The notes: a model not told the origin generated them from the sequence alone. Positions 44,185-57,300 are shown, numbered from the stretch's first letter. The stretch: DNA of 64,000 bases from Ophioderma brevispina (GCA_023653785.1 JAMKCH010051469.1:40996-104995); one strand, 5' to 3'. A program made the numbers and translations.

Positions 44185-44256
44185 GGTCCGTGGTACATTC
44201 TCATGCCTAGAAGCAGATGACCGGGTTCGGACCGTGTTATTTTTCGTATTTATGTA
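44185..44256 (+). repeat. Possible tRNA-derived SINE remnant
   Basis: GGTTCGGACC at about 44225 resembles a pol III B box (GGTTCGANNCC), and about 40 bases upstream TGGTCCGTGGTACATTC is in the position of an A box. It does not fold into a full tRNA, so a SINE head is the likelier reading. Confidence 0.35.
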
Positions 44257-45111
44257 ATATCACAGCCTTGGCCAGTTTCTTTTGAGCCTCTATATAATTT
44301 TATCTAATACTTTCTCGGTTGCATCCTTTACTTATCCTCGCTTGCATGATTGAGTTTCGCTCTCGTAGGTTCTGCTATATTTTATAATATGGAAATAACT
44401 GGTAACTGGAGCTTACACAGTATTGCTGGGCTATTGTATGTGCATAATTACCACTCCCGTCCTATTAAATGGTGTGTCAGATTCAAATAAAGTTTGACTT
44501 GGTATGTTGTGGATTGCCTTTCTTTGACCAGAAATTAAGTCGTACATCCAAGTGAGGTACCTTATCTGAATGGGTGATATTTTTGCTGAATAATGAGTTT
44601 CATTAGCTGGACCCAATGTGGAGGCCTTGATAATTGCTGTTCATTAATAACTAGCTGATTTAGTGTAAACGCATGTTTCTCTATTAGATGGAACCGTCAA
44701 AATTTATAACCTGTGTTAACCAAAATGTAAGGAAGGGGCGAGGGGGAGAAAAAAGGAAGGGGGGGCCTCCCCCCACTTTTTTTTTTTTTTTTTTTAATTT
44801 TTTAGGTTTTTTCTTTTTTTAATTTTTGAAATTGGTCTTATTTGGTGTTCTTCTTTATCCCATGCCCTCCTACTTTCCCACCCCTTCTTATTTCTATCTT
44901 TTCCCTCTTAAAGAGTAAGAGAAGGATCGGCCACATAACAAGGCAGACAGCACTAGTTAAAGGTTAATTATCCGGCAATTTTCCTTCCCTCTTCCTGTGC
45001 ATTGACCTTCCGTCTTGAGCATATAACTAGCAACATGTTAAGTTTGTGACAAGTCTTATTAGAAAAATCCTACTAAGACTTTTCATCACGTAACTGAACT
45101 TTCCATAGCAG

Positions 45112-45243
45112 GTCTGTTTTGGCAGCATGTCTTATATATTCAAGGAATTCTTATCCAGTCTTTTGGAAAGATGTGCAGGAAGAGCAGGAGGTGACATCAA
45201 TGGTTACAAACACAAGTTAGCCACCTGGTCTACTGATGTTAGA
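45112..45243 (+). CDS. Candidate exon of a second gene
   Basis: A frame open between CATAGCAG (acceptor) and GTGAGG (donor) reads VCFGSMSYIFKEFLSSLLER, then CAGRAGGDINGYKHKL and ATWSTDVR, ending in phase 1. The composition is protein-like and not low-complexity. No family is recognised. Upstream there is a pyrimidine-rich acceptor context (ACTGAACTTTCCATAGCAG). It may belong to the same gene as 47866-48018, but an intermediate exon would be needed to reconcile the phases. I could not place one with confidence; 46874-46930 (ALDILSNPKSMSIGDACTQ) is a weak candidate. Confidence 0.42.
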
Positions 45244-46965
45244 GGTGAGGATAATATGCCCCATAGTACAGTACAGCATTCAATAGGCCTTATCACGCTG
45301 ATTGAGTGCAAAATTTTAAAAGCATGATCCATGCAGATGCTCAACGCATACTGCCGGGCGGCAGTGCTTTGTTCGTTGCATGGGTTGATGTACATGTCAA
45401 ATTTCATATAATAGTGTCATGTTTTGAGGACTACATGGAATTGGAAGTGTGGGATAGGTGCGGGGGGGGAGGGGTAATAAAATATGCAACCCCTTGCATC
45501 AAAAGATACTTTGTTGATCATTTTTCAAAATCTCTAGAATACAGTCAATTGTAGCCATTGCGTAGCCAGGGCGGGTGACGGAAAGGTTGGCTACACAGCC
45601 TTATTGTAGCATGCTATTTCTTAATACCGTATGTCTTCCATTGTATCTGAAATGTGTAAAACAGTCAAGATATTAGTTGCTGCACTTTTTAAGAAGCTTA
45701 AACAACCACCAGGAAGGGGGGCGGCTGAAATCACATTGATTAAAATATTTTCACATGCACTTCTTTAATAAGGAAATATATGTGCTTGTATACATGGGCA
45801 TAGCCAGGCAGAAAGGCAGGAGCCTGTTCCCCTTTTTGTATAATTTTGGACATGAGTGTAAAATAAGGTTATTCCTCAATATATTTTCTGCATGAAATAA
45901 TCCAATAGGAATGGGAACTTTATAGGAGGTTGGTTAGTTCAGTATATTCTTAGTTTAAAGGAGCATTTGCGATTTCAGCACCTTCGTTTTATTTATTTAT
46001 TGATCACAAGATATGCTTGAGAAAGCTTATTCTCAAAAATTTGAGCTGATACCGATCTGAGGTTTTGAGTTCGAGCCGTGTAGTAGTAGTAGCCTTTTGT
46101 GGGCTTAAAATGAGTGCAAGAGGTCTGAATTTTTATGTGTAAGAATAGGATTTTTGGGGGATCACATGACCCTACTGATGGTATAAAATTTCCCAAAACT
46201 GGTGCATTGTGTGATGATTGGGGACCCCCCCCCCCCCCTCCCCCCCACTTCCAAATACACCTGGGTCTAGAGCAGTAACTGGGAACCAAAAATTAAGCGT
46301 CTTTCGACAGAAATGTAGCATATAAACTTTGCCATAGGGATTGCTCCCCTGGGGAAGTGAAAGGATATGTACTGTGACATTAAATTGTAAGCAGACCCTT
46401 AAGCCAGGAAGGTGTTGAGAGTGTAGTCTGACACCCCATCAAAACCAACATCACTTGAAAATAGCCCGGAAAATACCCCCCCCCCCCAATTACACACTTT
46501 CTAATAACAGAAAAATAGATGTATTACAACGAATGCATAAAACAACACTTAATTTTTCTTTAATTGTTCTCACATTTTGATTCTCATCTTAAGGCATGCA
46601 CACTAGTTTGCTTTTTAAATGCGGAAGATTTTGTTGTCTAATACAGGCTGCAATGACATCCCACTCAATCCCGGCTATAGGTTGTCGGAGTTAACTTTAG
46701 TGGCATCTAATGACAACATCTCATGAGACATGGTAATTGAAAAGTATAGTGGCTTCAAATATTTGTATATCTTCAGCTATATATTTTTTTACCATACAGT
46801 TTTAGAGGTGCAGTCGTAAATCATCAGGTGGATTATTCTGTATTGTGTATCTTGTATTTTCTTCCTGAAGCACTCGACATCCTTTCCAATCCCAAGTCCA
46901 TGTCCATTGGTGATGCCTGTACTCAAAGTGTTTAGTGCAATTCTAAGCAAAATCGTAGAGCAGTG

Positions 46966-47171
46966 GTGGCGTAACCAGTTTTTTTTTTAAGTTTTTTGAT
47001 TTTTTTAATTATATTAAAATGTTGTAGTATAGTATAGGATATATTCGTTTTCACTGTAAATTGGCTGAAAACTGAAAATCACTCATTTTTTTTGGGGGGG
47101 GGGGCTGCCCTGTGGGGATCTTGAGCCCTCTTGTCAACCCCCCCCCCCCCCCCCCCCCGTTAACACCACTG
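46966..47171. mobile_element. hAT-type MITE with 8-bp duplication and long homopolymers
   Basis: Flanked by GAGCAGTG (46958-46965 and 47172-47179). Ends GTGGCGTAACCAG and GTTAACACCACTG. The interior TTAAAATGTTGTAGTATAGT matches the 41054 copy (TTAAAATTTGTTAGTATAGT). It contains a run of about 20 C and a G run, where length is probably unreliable. Confidence 0.82.
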
Positions 47172-47865
47172 GAGCAGTGTATTTAGCACTGCCCATGGTT
47201 TTTTTGTTATGGTTGCATTTCATGTTACTTCTTTTCCATGGTTTTGTTAAAGGGTGTATCGGTTGTTTAGTGTCACTAATTTTTTTCTTTGACATGTTTT
47301 GGTTTAAAGAGTGTATCTCATGTGTAGTGGCCCAGTATCTACCTTTTTTTGCCATGAATTTGTTTAAACGGCAATGTGAAATAATTTTGTAATGTGTCCA
47401 CCACCTGATGAATTTGGCAGCCTCAACAGAATAAAACGGCATGTTGAAGATGTTGTGGCAGACTACTGATTCCATGATTCATCCCATCTCATGTTTGGGA
47501 AGATAACATAGATCTGGGTGGGGGCACTCCCACTTGGAAGCCACAAGCAAATATGTAAGGCTGTTAAACCCCCTTTTAGCACATTGAAACCTAATATGAC
47601 CCCAATATTTCAAAAAATCACCCAAAGACCCCATCTGTTGTGAAAATTTTACCACGGTCACCCAAAGACCACTATTTTTTGGGAAACCTGTTTCACCAAG
47701 ACCATTTTATTAGAAAATTTTTGCAAAAATCTTACCCAGAGAAAAATTTGTCACTCAGAAAGCTCATATTTTTGGGGCAATTTGGTTTGTCTCTCCTGAA
47801 TGCTCCTGGTGGTTTGGAAGCACGAGCCTTACACCCATATCCATATGCGAGTGCCCCCTCCCCAG

Positions 47866-48018
47866 GACATAGATATAGCCTTGGGCTATATAACTTCACA
47901 GGCTGTATTGGTACTTGAGCCACAGGGAGACACAAGGGAAATACCTTTCCGTATTCATCTGGCTGGGCATCATTTTGTGGGGGAGCCACTTTTGTGCATG
48001 GTCCTGGGGTATGTGTAG
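47866..48018 (+). CDS. Candidate terminal exon of a second gene
   Basis: After the acceptor GTGCCCCCTCCCCAG, phase 0 reads DIDIALGYITSQAVLVLEPQ, then GDTREIPFRIHLAGHHFV and GEPLLCMVLGYV, then TAG at 48016-48018. It has the look of a folded C-terminus, with alternating hydrophobics that suggest beta strands and no low complexity. About 590 bases downstream AATAAA (48604) with a GT-rich follow-up would close the transcript. No family is recognised. Start and phase rest on the single acceptor. Confidence 0.5.
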   Translation, partial: DIDIALGYITSQAVLVLEPQGDTREIPFRIHLAGHHFVGEPLLCMVLGYV

Positions 48019-48603
48019 AATGCTGAATATGTGCCTATATTGTTTAAATGTCTTTTGTTGATGTAATTTATGTGTCTGCCATTTTGTTAGCACTTTTCAA
48101 ATAGCTTTGAATTTATTTTTGTAATTTAGTTTAAAAGTCAGCTTAAAATTGACTGCTGTCTCATACCCTAGTTTGAATATTTTCAGAAAAGTATTTTGTC
48201 CTTTTGCAAGACTTAGTCATTATTTTACAGCAAAAGTTTTCACAGTACTGAATTTAGTCCATTTGCCGGAATTTTGTCACATACTTGCCCTCTTTGAAAA
48301 CATCCGTGTGAAATTTTGGTCGACAATGATTTTCATTTATCTTCACCCATACATAAAAGAAAATGATTTTCAAAGTTTTCATTTTTCAATTTGTAGCATG
48401 TTGAAGACTCAAGATTAAAAACATTCTTGCCCTTTGCTTATGATGTTTATTTCAAAAGAAGAATCTTTGATAAAGTGTTACAAAGTACTCTTTAATTGTG
48501 GTGTTTGGAGATTCATTTACAAAATAATTAAAACATTACATGAATTAATTGTATTTTTACAATTTCCTCGCTTATATCTATAGTATAATATGTAGAGTTG
48601 GCA

Positions 48604-48609
48604 AATAAA
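48604..48609 (+). promoter_or_regulatory. Likely poly(A) signal AATAAA
   Basis: AATAAA is followed within 15 bases by GTGTTTTTTTGAGTGTTT, the expected GT-rich downstream element. It fits the 3' end of the transcript whose last coding exon is 47866-48018. Confidence 0.5.
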
Positions 48610-48669
48610 CAAGTGTTTTTTTGAGTGTTTAACAGAACTTGCACGTTGCACGCGGTCTGTCAGTATTTA

Positions 48670-48882
48670 ATATATGTTCTGTAAAAAACAAGTAATTTTC
48701 GCTAGCAATTTAATTTCGCTAATTTCGCTACGACCTCCAAATCGCTAAATTAAATGCCGCAATAAAGATAATTACTTATAGTCCCTAACATAGCAGGTTG
48801 TTCAAAATAGTATGCTGCAAAAATATGACGATTTGCTAATTCGCTAATTTAAGTTGCCGTGAATTAAAATGTTTTACAGTAT
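48670..48882. mobile_element. Possible MITE (TTCGCTAATTT type)
   Basis: TTCTGTAAAAAAC at the left and GTTTTACAGTA at the right are inverted. Inside, TTTCGCTAATTTCGC and GATTTGCTAATTCGC repeat. It overlaps the end of the inferred 3'UTR region. Confidence 0.4.
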
Positions 48883-50443
48883 CTCAGTCAATTCATCAGG
48901 TATTGACCTTTTCCACAGCGGCAAGCTGCAAACACTAAGTTCCCAATTTTTTTTTTAAATTCTCTCTATAGTATTTTCCCGGGGAAGATTTCAATCTTTT
49001 TTTTTTTTCGATATATCCTCTTTGAATTTTTTATAACTTGAATGAAGTGGGTGTTTTTTAAAGTGTTTCGGGATGTTTCCCTTTAGAATTGATATATAAA
49101 AAAGAAATTTGCCTGTTTCGAGCTGTAGCGCCTCAATACCGTGATTGGGCCATAGATTGGGTTCATAGGCTATTTGGTTTATAACTATGCACTTCCCATC
49201 CACAAATTAAGTAAAGTCCCCCTTTTACTTGTTCCTTTAAATTGGATGTGGAAAGTTGACCTTACAAGAGCAGCTCTGTTCATGAGTCACTTGGTCTACA
49301 CAGTCTGTTAAAGGATATTCAGAGATTTGGTGGTACTTCATAACCAATCCTGTTTTGCCCTAGGTCTCAAAAATTGTATTTGTCCTAGTCTATTTGAAAT
49401 TTTAAAGTTTACCAAAAACAAAACATATTTGCAATCTGCAACAAAAGGTTATCCAGAATGCCATTGAAGTTTGTACACGATATGAGGGTGTAGTTATTTA
49501 CTTATGTCCCTCTTGAATCTGAGATTTCACAACGGTACATGTTTTTGAGGTGACCCCCCTCCAAATTAAAATTGATGTAGCGTGAAAAACGAAAAGAGGT
49601 ACAGAGCTCAAATTTTCAGGATTTTAGGTTCTCATGAATATCTTTCAATACACCAAAAAGAAGAAATCCACGAGGTGATGATGGTGTACTCGAATTGTAA
49701 TGGCATGGAATGACACACAATATAGGATATTGGATTTATTTCTCGATTCGTCCACAATTAACAATTCCTCCTTCCGAGTAACATATCTAAAGTGTTCTTA
49801 GTTATACTCATCCCCAATGTACTTCATTTCTGAAACAACTGCTTCACAAGTTGTCAAAAAGCTGCACCCTTTTCAGGTCCCTCCACAAAAACAAAAACAA
49901 AAAAAGCCTTTTGGCCCTAGAGGCCAGAAAAGACTTTCAAATTCGGAAATCATGTATTTCGAGATGATCTGACATGTGCCAGGTAGCACCAGTCCAAATT
50001 GGGGATAAATGAATGTTCTTAACACCAAACTAATTGCAAAAGAAGAATTCTCTCCAGAATTTAATTGAGAAAACCTTCAAGAACAATTATCAAAGTTTAC
50101 CAAAACATTTTTAAGGGGGGGGTAAGATTTATCATGGGTCACAATATGAAAGGTCAAAATGCGTCGAAAAGTATGCCATCATGTTCGTCATCATTTCAAT
50201 GATTAAAACATGTATAGTTTGTCCTATCTGCAGGTTGTGTTCAATCTTCCAGTTGAAGATAGTAGCTGCACCTGTTTCATATAATAACAGATGAACAACA
50301 TATTAACACCATTGCACGATGAGCCCCAGTACCAAGAAAGATTTTGAAACGCTCTCGTATTGACTGTTGACGGACATGTGATATTGTTGCAAAATGTCCC
50401 CGACTCCATATGGTCCTCAGTCATCAGTTCCCGGAAGGTACTA
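48883..50443. other. Intergenic, nothing recognised
   Basis: AT-rich. AAAGGATATTCAGAGATTTG at about 49311 again looks like a dispersed-repeat end. No gene is seen. Confidence 0.35.
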
Positions 50444-50445
50444 TA

Positions 50446-50690
50446 CACTGCAAAAATAGCGGGGTGTTTAGAACGTGGTGCAAATTAGTGTTTAGAGATT
50501 TGACACGTCTTTAAAATTATCCTAAACACTGGCATCAAATGTAAAACACCTAATGTCAAATCCCTAACATTTTGGAATTAAACATGTTTAGATCTAAGGT
50601 TTTATAATTAAACAGACATTTCAAATGTTTAGAACGTGGTGTCAAAATGTGTTTATAGTGTTTTATTTCGAAGCACTGTTTTTTGCAGTG
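50446..50690. mobile_element. TA-flanked MITE, CACTGCAAAAA family
   Basis: Ends CACTGCAAAAA and TTTTTTGCAGTG, 245 bp, with TA on each side (50444-50445 and 50691-50692). The interior has inverted blocks (TTTAGAACGTGGTG twice, AAACACC/GGTGTTT). MITEs with these ends are common in animal genomes. Confidence 0.8.
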
Positions 50691-50692
50691 TA

Positions 50693-52139
50693 ATTGTTTT
50701 CCAATTTTGGCCACAGTGTCTCAATTCTAACAATAAGAGCGTCCAAAGAGATATACCGCCGCACAGTGGGCCAGAATCACCTCAAGCTGGCCAAAATCAA
50801 AATTACCGATGTGACTTTTTATGTTTTTTTTATGTCGTTAGGGAAAGAAAAACCTCCCAAAGACACTTTATGTTTAAATGAATTTACTTTTTTAAACGAT
50901 TTTTTTAAAAGATTTTAAAGGTTTCAAATCGCACGTAAATGAACAAGCATGGCTGTTTGCTCTAAAATGATAATACCACCAAATATAAAACTTCCTTGGG
51001 ACGAGAGGGAAGTAATAAAGATCCATTTTTTTAATGGCCTCTATCTACCACATGATTATACAACAGATTAAAATACACTAATGAAAAATAATGTGTAGAA
51101 CATTTAAGGGGAAAAATCCCTTTTTTTGACCGCAAAAAAACTCTAGAAATTACTTTTTTGAAAAAGATGAAAAGTTAGGAATCCCGTTGATTCCCGTAAT
51201 ATTCTTATATCACATTTTATCAAAGCCTATGCTTCAATGAATATTACGTTATTTTGTTTGCACTTTGCCACACTGCATGTTGGAGGTATGTTAAATCACC
51301 ACCCCTATGCCAAAAGGCGGTTTGATGAACAATTCAACTTGCCGCAGCAACGCGCTGCGGTATGTATGCACTATTTATAGTCCGTCTAAAAAATCAATAT
51401 TCGTTAGAACATTCCAGCAATTGAAGAGTACAGATCTGTATTCTGATGTAATAATAATTATGCAGCATATCTGTGGAAACCATATTCCCATATGACCAGC
51501 ATGTATAAAAGACGAACAACGGTCCTTTACTTAAGAAGAATCATGGAATAAAAGTTATTTTGAGGCTTTTGCGGAAATTTGTAGATGCATTGTTTCCTAG
51601 AGTATTAAAAATAAATGCCAGGGAAAAATCGTGAACCAGAAAGTCTGCAGCTCTTTCTGCCTTTCACAGTTCTTTAAAAAAGTAATACTTTCCAGCCAGA
51701 AAGTCAATCCAAATTCATATTGTAAGGAATTATGAAGTATTCTGATACCGGCTAAAATGGTATTAATGACACGTCGTGAGGGGAGGGGGTAGACTTATCT
51801 CAAAGAACCTTATGAAAAAAGGTCGATTGGGAGTGGGAAAATCCAAAAACCCGCATTCTTTAACTCTAGGGGGTCAAAAGGTTAGTATCATTTGTCCGTA
51901 AGAAAAATGACGAAATAGCGAACGCCCCCAATCAAATGTGAGTCACTTTTTGATGCGAAAATAGTTTCCCAAGTCCTCACACATAATCAGTGTCTTATGC
52001 TTTAATGTGTTTTTACCTTCCTGCAAGCAGCATTCGAAAAACGGTATTGAAAAAGCTTTTAAAATAGCATTTTTTGGCATCATCACCACTTTGGTTTTTG
52101 TTTTAGTAAACATTTTTAATGATTTTACAAATTTTATGC
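50693..52139. other. Intergenic, nothing recognised
   Basis: AT-rich, short open frames only. Confidence 0.35.
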
Positions 52140-53410
52140 AGATCAGAGTGAGAAAACGTTATTTTGATGACGGCATATCTCCCTTCATCCCAAATAACAT
52201 GACTACAAACCTGACTATCACCCACCGCCAAAAGGAGGTATCGTTATTTATCTTGTTAGATATAGAAGCTATTCTACTACTACACACAAGGGTAGGGGTC
52301 GCGTCCGTGATTTTTTGAAAAGTGGCAAAAAGGGCATTTAGGGATTTAAGGGGTATATTTCAAAATCTACAGTTTTATGGTCCTTACACTCTATCGGTTT
52401 CGATGTTTTTATGGACTTTAAGCGATGTTCCAGGGAATTGTGATAATGTCATAATTATTTTTAAAGGTTACGAGTAAATTTTCAATGTATTTGTGTTTAT
52501 ACGTCTATAATGACGTCACATATACTCAAACTCTCATGTCCAAGACCTCCTATCTGTTAATAGTCATTGTTTTTATGACCGCCTTTTAATGGATGACCAT
52601 GCTACTGTGGAACCAATCAGAAGACATTTTTTGATGACGTCATACATATTCTAAATATTTTAACCAGCAATTTTTCTCATGTGTCCAGAACCCTATATGC
52701 TAAATAGTCATGGGTCATTTTATGGAATGCATGCTATCAGGACCAATCGGAAAACAGTATTTTGATGACGGTCGTACATTTTCTAATATTATTTACCCTC
52801 AAATTTCGCATGTCCAAGAATCCCCCTAATGCTAAAATTGTCATTGTTTTATATGGCTATTTTAATGATGCAATGCATATTACAATGCCAGCAGAAAACA
52901 AGTATTTTGATGACGTCATATTTCTAAATAGTACCAAATCAAATTTCGCATTCCAGAACCCCTTAAATGCTAAAATTGTCATATGTTTTTGGGCTATTTT
53001 ATGGACTTAACTGTATATTATCAATGACCAAGCAGAAAACAGTATTTTGATGACGTCATATCTATATTCTAAATATTACCACCCAGCAAATTTCTCATGT
53101 CCAAGTACCCCCTATATGCTTAAATAGTCAATTGTTTATTGGTCATTTTATGGATACAATGCAATTTATCATGACCAATCAGAAAACAGTAATTTGATGA
53201 CGTCATCTATATTTCTAAAAACCTTACCTTCAAATTTATCATGTCCAAACCCCTAATTCAAAATTGTAATTGTTTTTAATGGTCCATTCAATACATACAA
53301 TTAATTTTTCATTGACAACAAGAACAGCCATATTAACGACGTAATACAAATTTTTAAAAAATACTACTTCCAGACTCAGCGTGTCAACACACCCCCTAAT
53401 ATACCTTAAA
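52140..53410 (+). repeat. About 140-bp minisatellite carrying CRE and CCAAT sites
   Basis: Units contain ACCAATCAGAAAACAGTATT and TTGATGACGTCAT, then a CTCATGTCCAAGACCCC-type block, then ATGCTAAATAGTCAT and a TTTTATGG block. Perfect TGACGTCA occurs at 52511, 52635, 52911, 53051 and 53198. Changed forms are at 52169, 52766 and 53337. Spacing is 124-147 bp apart from the first interval. CCAAT lies 20-25 bases before the CRE in most units. Unit copies differ by many small changes, so the array is old. Confidence 0.85.
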
Positions 53411-54039
53411 ATTGACCAATCAAATCAACCTTCCTAATTTCACAACAAATATTTTTGGCTAATCTGTGAATTCAATTCTGGCCCATGGCGCCGTTTTTCT
53501 TGCATCATGACATTTGCTTCACACATGTCTGCCTTGTAAAAGACTTATCTGTCATAAAAAAGTAAATATCTTAACGACAATTAGATCCCCTAGGGGGAAG
53601 ATTTTCAAAGTATGTCCTCCTGTTATTAAACGGTTCTTGCAAATTCAGTCCAGGGGAGTCGCGTTTCTATAATGGTTGGATGTATTGCCTTTCCCGTTGG
53701 CATTTTTTTTTTTTTGCATAAACCTGTCGTAAAATTTAATATCTGTCTGACTTAGATCCCCTATAGAAAATGTCTTTTTCAAACTTCAAAAGGTGTGCTT
53801 TTTTTTTCTATTAAACATTGAAAATGTCTTGAAGTCAGTCCCAGGACGTCGCGTTTATACATATTAAAATATTTTCGAAGTTCGCATTTTTTCTACCATA
53901 CTCAATCACCTAAAAGTCACTTGAAATTTTAATAGAGCGTAAATTGTTGAAAAAGTAGAGATGCATGTTTGGTATTTCCAAAACTGTCCAAAACACTGGA
54001 CAGAAATTACATTATGGAGTCCCCGATGTGGTTCGCCAT
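53411..54039. other. Intergenic, nothing recognised
   Basis: Two similar blocks are seen at 53570-53670 and 53750-53850 (TTAGATCCCCTA, then CAGTCCAGGGGAGTCGCGTT and CAGTCCCAGGACGTCGCGTT), a divergent direct repeat about 180 bp apart. Confidence 0.45.
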
Positions 54040-54303
54040 CAGTGGCGCACCAGACCTTTTTTGTTAAAGTGATTTTTAGGGGGTGAAGTGCTGGGGGGGG
54101 CAAATACCAAAAATGTGGATATTTTTAAACCAATTTCGGACAAAAATCGCGGATTGTTTGCCAAAATTTTGGTGATATTTTGGGCTTCAATCAACTGATT
54201 TGCCAAAAATCCGCCCATTTTTTTTTCTTTACCGAACCGGAGGGGGGGGGGGGGGCGGGAATGGGGTTTTGTGGTTGGAAAATGGCCCCTGGCGACGCTA
54301 CTG
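54040..54303. mobile_element. hAT-type MITE, older copy
   Basis: Ends CAGTGGCGCACCAG and CTGGCGACGCTACTG, 264 bp, with G runs inside. The flanks TTCGCCAT and GATACCAT share only the last bases, so the duplication is eroded. Confidence 0.6.
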
Positions 54304-57300
54304 GATACCATGGTATTTCCTGACTGTTTCCCAAGGCTGCCCTTGCAAGGACTCGATCTAACAGCAGTTTCGCCTCGGAATTGCTTCATCATGCGTGGAA
54401 TACCTGAAGACGAACTTCAAGCCGCTGATAGTGAGATGGATCTGGTACTTGGCATTTTTTGAATTTGATCAACAATCTGTACATTTCCATTGACGTTTTG
54501 CCGTCTTCCCCTTCCAATCTGTTTTCTAGTCAATTTGACTAGTTGCTTTTATTTCTTGTTTTGGCTTAATGAAAATAAGGATCAGTTAACTTAGAATATA
54601 CTTTTTCTTGATCCCTCCTTCGTTCCCTAACAGGATTGCAACGCGACTTACCTCAAAATATTTTTTTCAATCATCCGACTCATCCGCCCGGTGGGTCTAA
54701 GTATAGTATGTGTGACCTATCTTACCTGCAAACTCGATCTGCTCTAGAAAAAATACAATTTTTTTATAGTTTCTGTCTGCAATCAGACGAATTAACAAAA
54801 CACAAAGAAGGTGTCTTCTACAAATGTCTATGGAGCCCATGATAACAAAATAAAAAGTCGCTCATAAATCAACTCAACATCATATCACTCGTAAACAAAA
54901 ATATAAGCCACGAGGATCCACGAAATGCACCTGCAAAACAGAAATTTGACGGGGGTTTGACCCCAAACTGTTTGGAGATGGTCTTAACCAATTAACATAA
55001 ATCCTAATAAAGCAACAAAATATTGATAAATCTGACTGTTGATTGATGGTTGGTGATCGGTCATATTCCATTATCTGTTTGGCTGTTCGTTTGGAATTTG
55101 GCCTTGTTTGATTAACCTTTAAATCAGAATATCAACGACCGAGGGAAAATCCAAATAAACAGAATTGTTCTCACAAAACTCAACAATATGTATACGTGCA
55201 TTTTAACTTCTAATTTCTTTCAGCTTGAATGATTTTTGAGTGCTGAACGAATCGTGAACTTGACACCTTCATAACGACATATCGTAGGTTTAACTACACA
55301 AAAGGTTAATCTGTCAAAACATTATACGAAAGCGTATTGTTTTTTTCAATTTTGAAACAAACGCCGTGGTAAGTTCCAATGCAAGCCATCCCCTATGTTT
55401 TGAATGTTCTTGTATATCTGTATATTTTTGGTATAATACTTGTATTCCAAGGTGGATATCATGCCGTGTATCAAAACACTATTATAAGTAGGGGTCGATT
55501 TTCGAGATCAGGCACGATTGTACGCGCAAATTTATTTAGGGTATCAAAATCATTGAAAATACAGAAGTAAGGATGTTTTTGCACTTTGGTGTGCATGTTC
55601 ATGCTTTAGGCGTGATTATTTCGATTCTCGTGATCAAACTTTGACGTCATTGCCCATAAAAAATTATGAAAAAAATGTGGATTTCTTGCCGATTTTCTGC
55701 TGCGTTACTTGATGCTGTGAACATGAAATGACGCCTCAATGTAACAAGAAGAGGTGAGCAGGATGGAGTGGGAAGTCCTCTCAAACCAACATCAGATGAG
55801 CAACACTAACTCATCTAAAGAAGAAGGCTACATTTTCCACGGCGGCTATAAAAACAGAAAGTGAGCACAAAACTAAAGTCTTATACCCGGATACAATATT
55901 CAAACAGGACGAGTCCTTAAAAAGGACAAGCTTCTCTTCGCATTTCAAAGTGCACAATTTGTGAAATTAAAAACAAATTGAGTTTTTGTATCACTATATT
56001 GGTATGAATACTAGCAAGGCACCATCATAATGATCAACCTTATTGTGAAACAAAAGCAACATTCAGTTTTCATGTTACTTTTTTCTGATCCAACAATTGG
56101 TATTGATTTTGAAGTAGAAATCACATTGCAATGAACACCAAGCTTCAGTTTAACATACTTCCTGTTTAAAGGAACTTCTTATCTAGTGCAAAGGCCAAAT
56201 CACTATGGTGTAGTATACCTGTCTACATTGCTGCACAAAAGTTGTGCCTTTTTACCACACATGAAAATATTAGTCCTGGCTTGATGAAAATAGTTTCCCA
56301 TGCTATCAGTGTTAAAATTATACATACAAACAATGTAATTCTGTACCACAAATGTGTATATATTATACATTGGAAGTCCTTATTTTTGGATATAAATTGG
56401 CTATAGAATTCATTCTACAGTTAATTTTTGTCAAGCAAAATTTTGCACTCTGACCCACCAATCGAGACAAAATGTGCCTGCTACCTTAGGTGCGACTAGT
56501 CTCATTTAGTACAAGCAGGGAATGTCACTATCACTAGCGGTGCAAGTGGGTATGTCATATCACCGACCATGGCCATGCATGGAAATATGAGACTCTTGAA
56601 GTCAATAGGCAGTATCATTACAGCTGAGAAGTGTAAAACATGTATGGGCTGTATAGACACAATAAAACGGAGTACCATTGCATGAGGGTTTGGTCAATTC
56701 AGGATTAATCTTCTGCCTGTCGAAGAAAAACCTTCAATTTTCAGTGGAAATTGTCTTATATTTATCGTAATGTTTTATCACGATTCAATCAGGGTAATAT
56801 TTGGACTAATCCACAAAACGTGGTCTCTCCTGTAGGGGTAATTGGGGTAGTACTAATGTTAGGTACAACTTTGGAACTAACGTTGCAGATGTCACTATAC
56901 CTATTAAGAACGTGCATTTTGATACACATACTGAATATTAAAGGGGACCTATCTGTACATCACCTTCTACTGTTACGTCTCGTGACGCTGAGGTCAGAAA
57001 TACCCTTGAAACACAAAATGAGCCTTGTTGGCACAAAAGCTCTGAATTTTATACAATACTACACGGATATTAATACATTTTAAATCAGATTGTTTCAAAA
57101 ACCAATTATAATTCAATATGCACTCAAGGTTAAGATTTTACAATCTTATTTCTAATTCTTTTTTTAAATCTCAAGTTCTTATCACCTTGAATTCATAATC
57201 ACTTTCACCTTGTTCCGAACTGCCTGAATCCTTTCCAAAAAGATTCATCACAAACATCCTTTCTGAACTTTAAAACAGATTATTTTTATAACCTGGTTTT

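Noticed and set aside
46874..46930. Middle exon of the second gene (ALDILSNPKSMSIGDACTQ)
   Set aside because: The acceptor side fits phase, but no donor gives the phase needed for 47866, so it is not listed as an exon.
52007..53010. Open frames of 103 and 82 codons
   Set aside because: They fall in or just before the CRE minisatellite and change frame with each unit; no protein signal.
52140..53410. CRISPR-like array
   Set aside because: Repeats and spacers are not separable, units are about 140 bp and diverged, and the setting is an animal genome.
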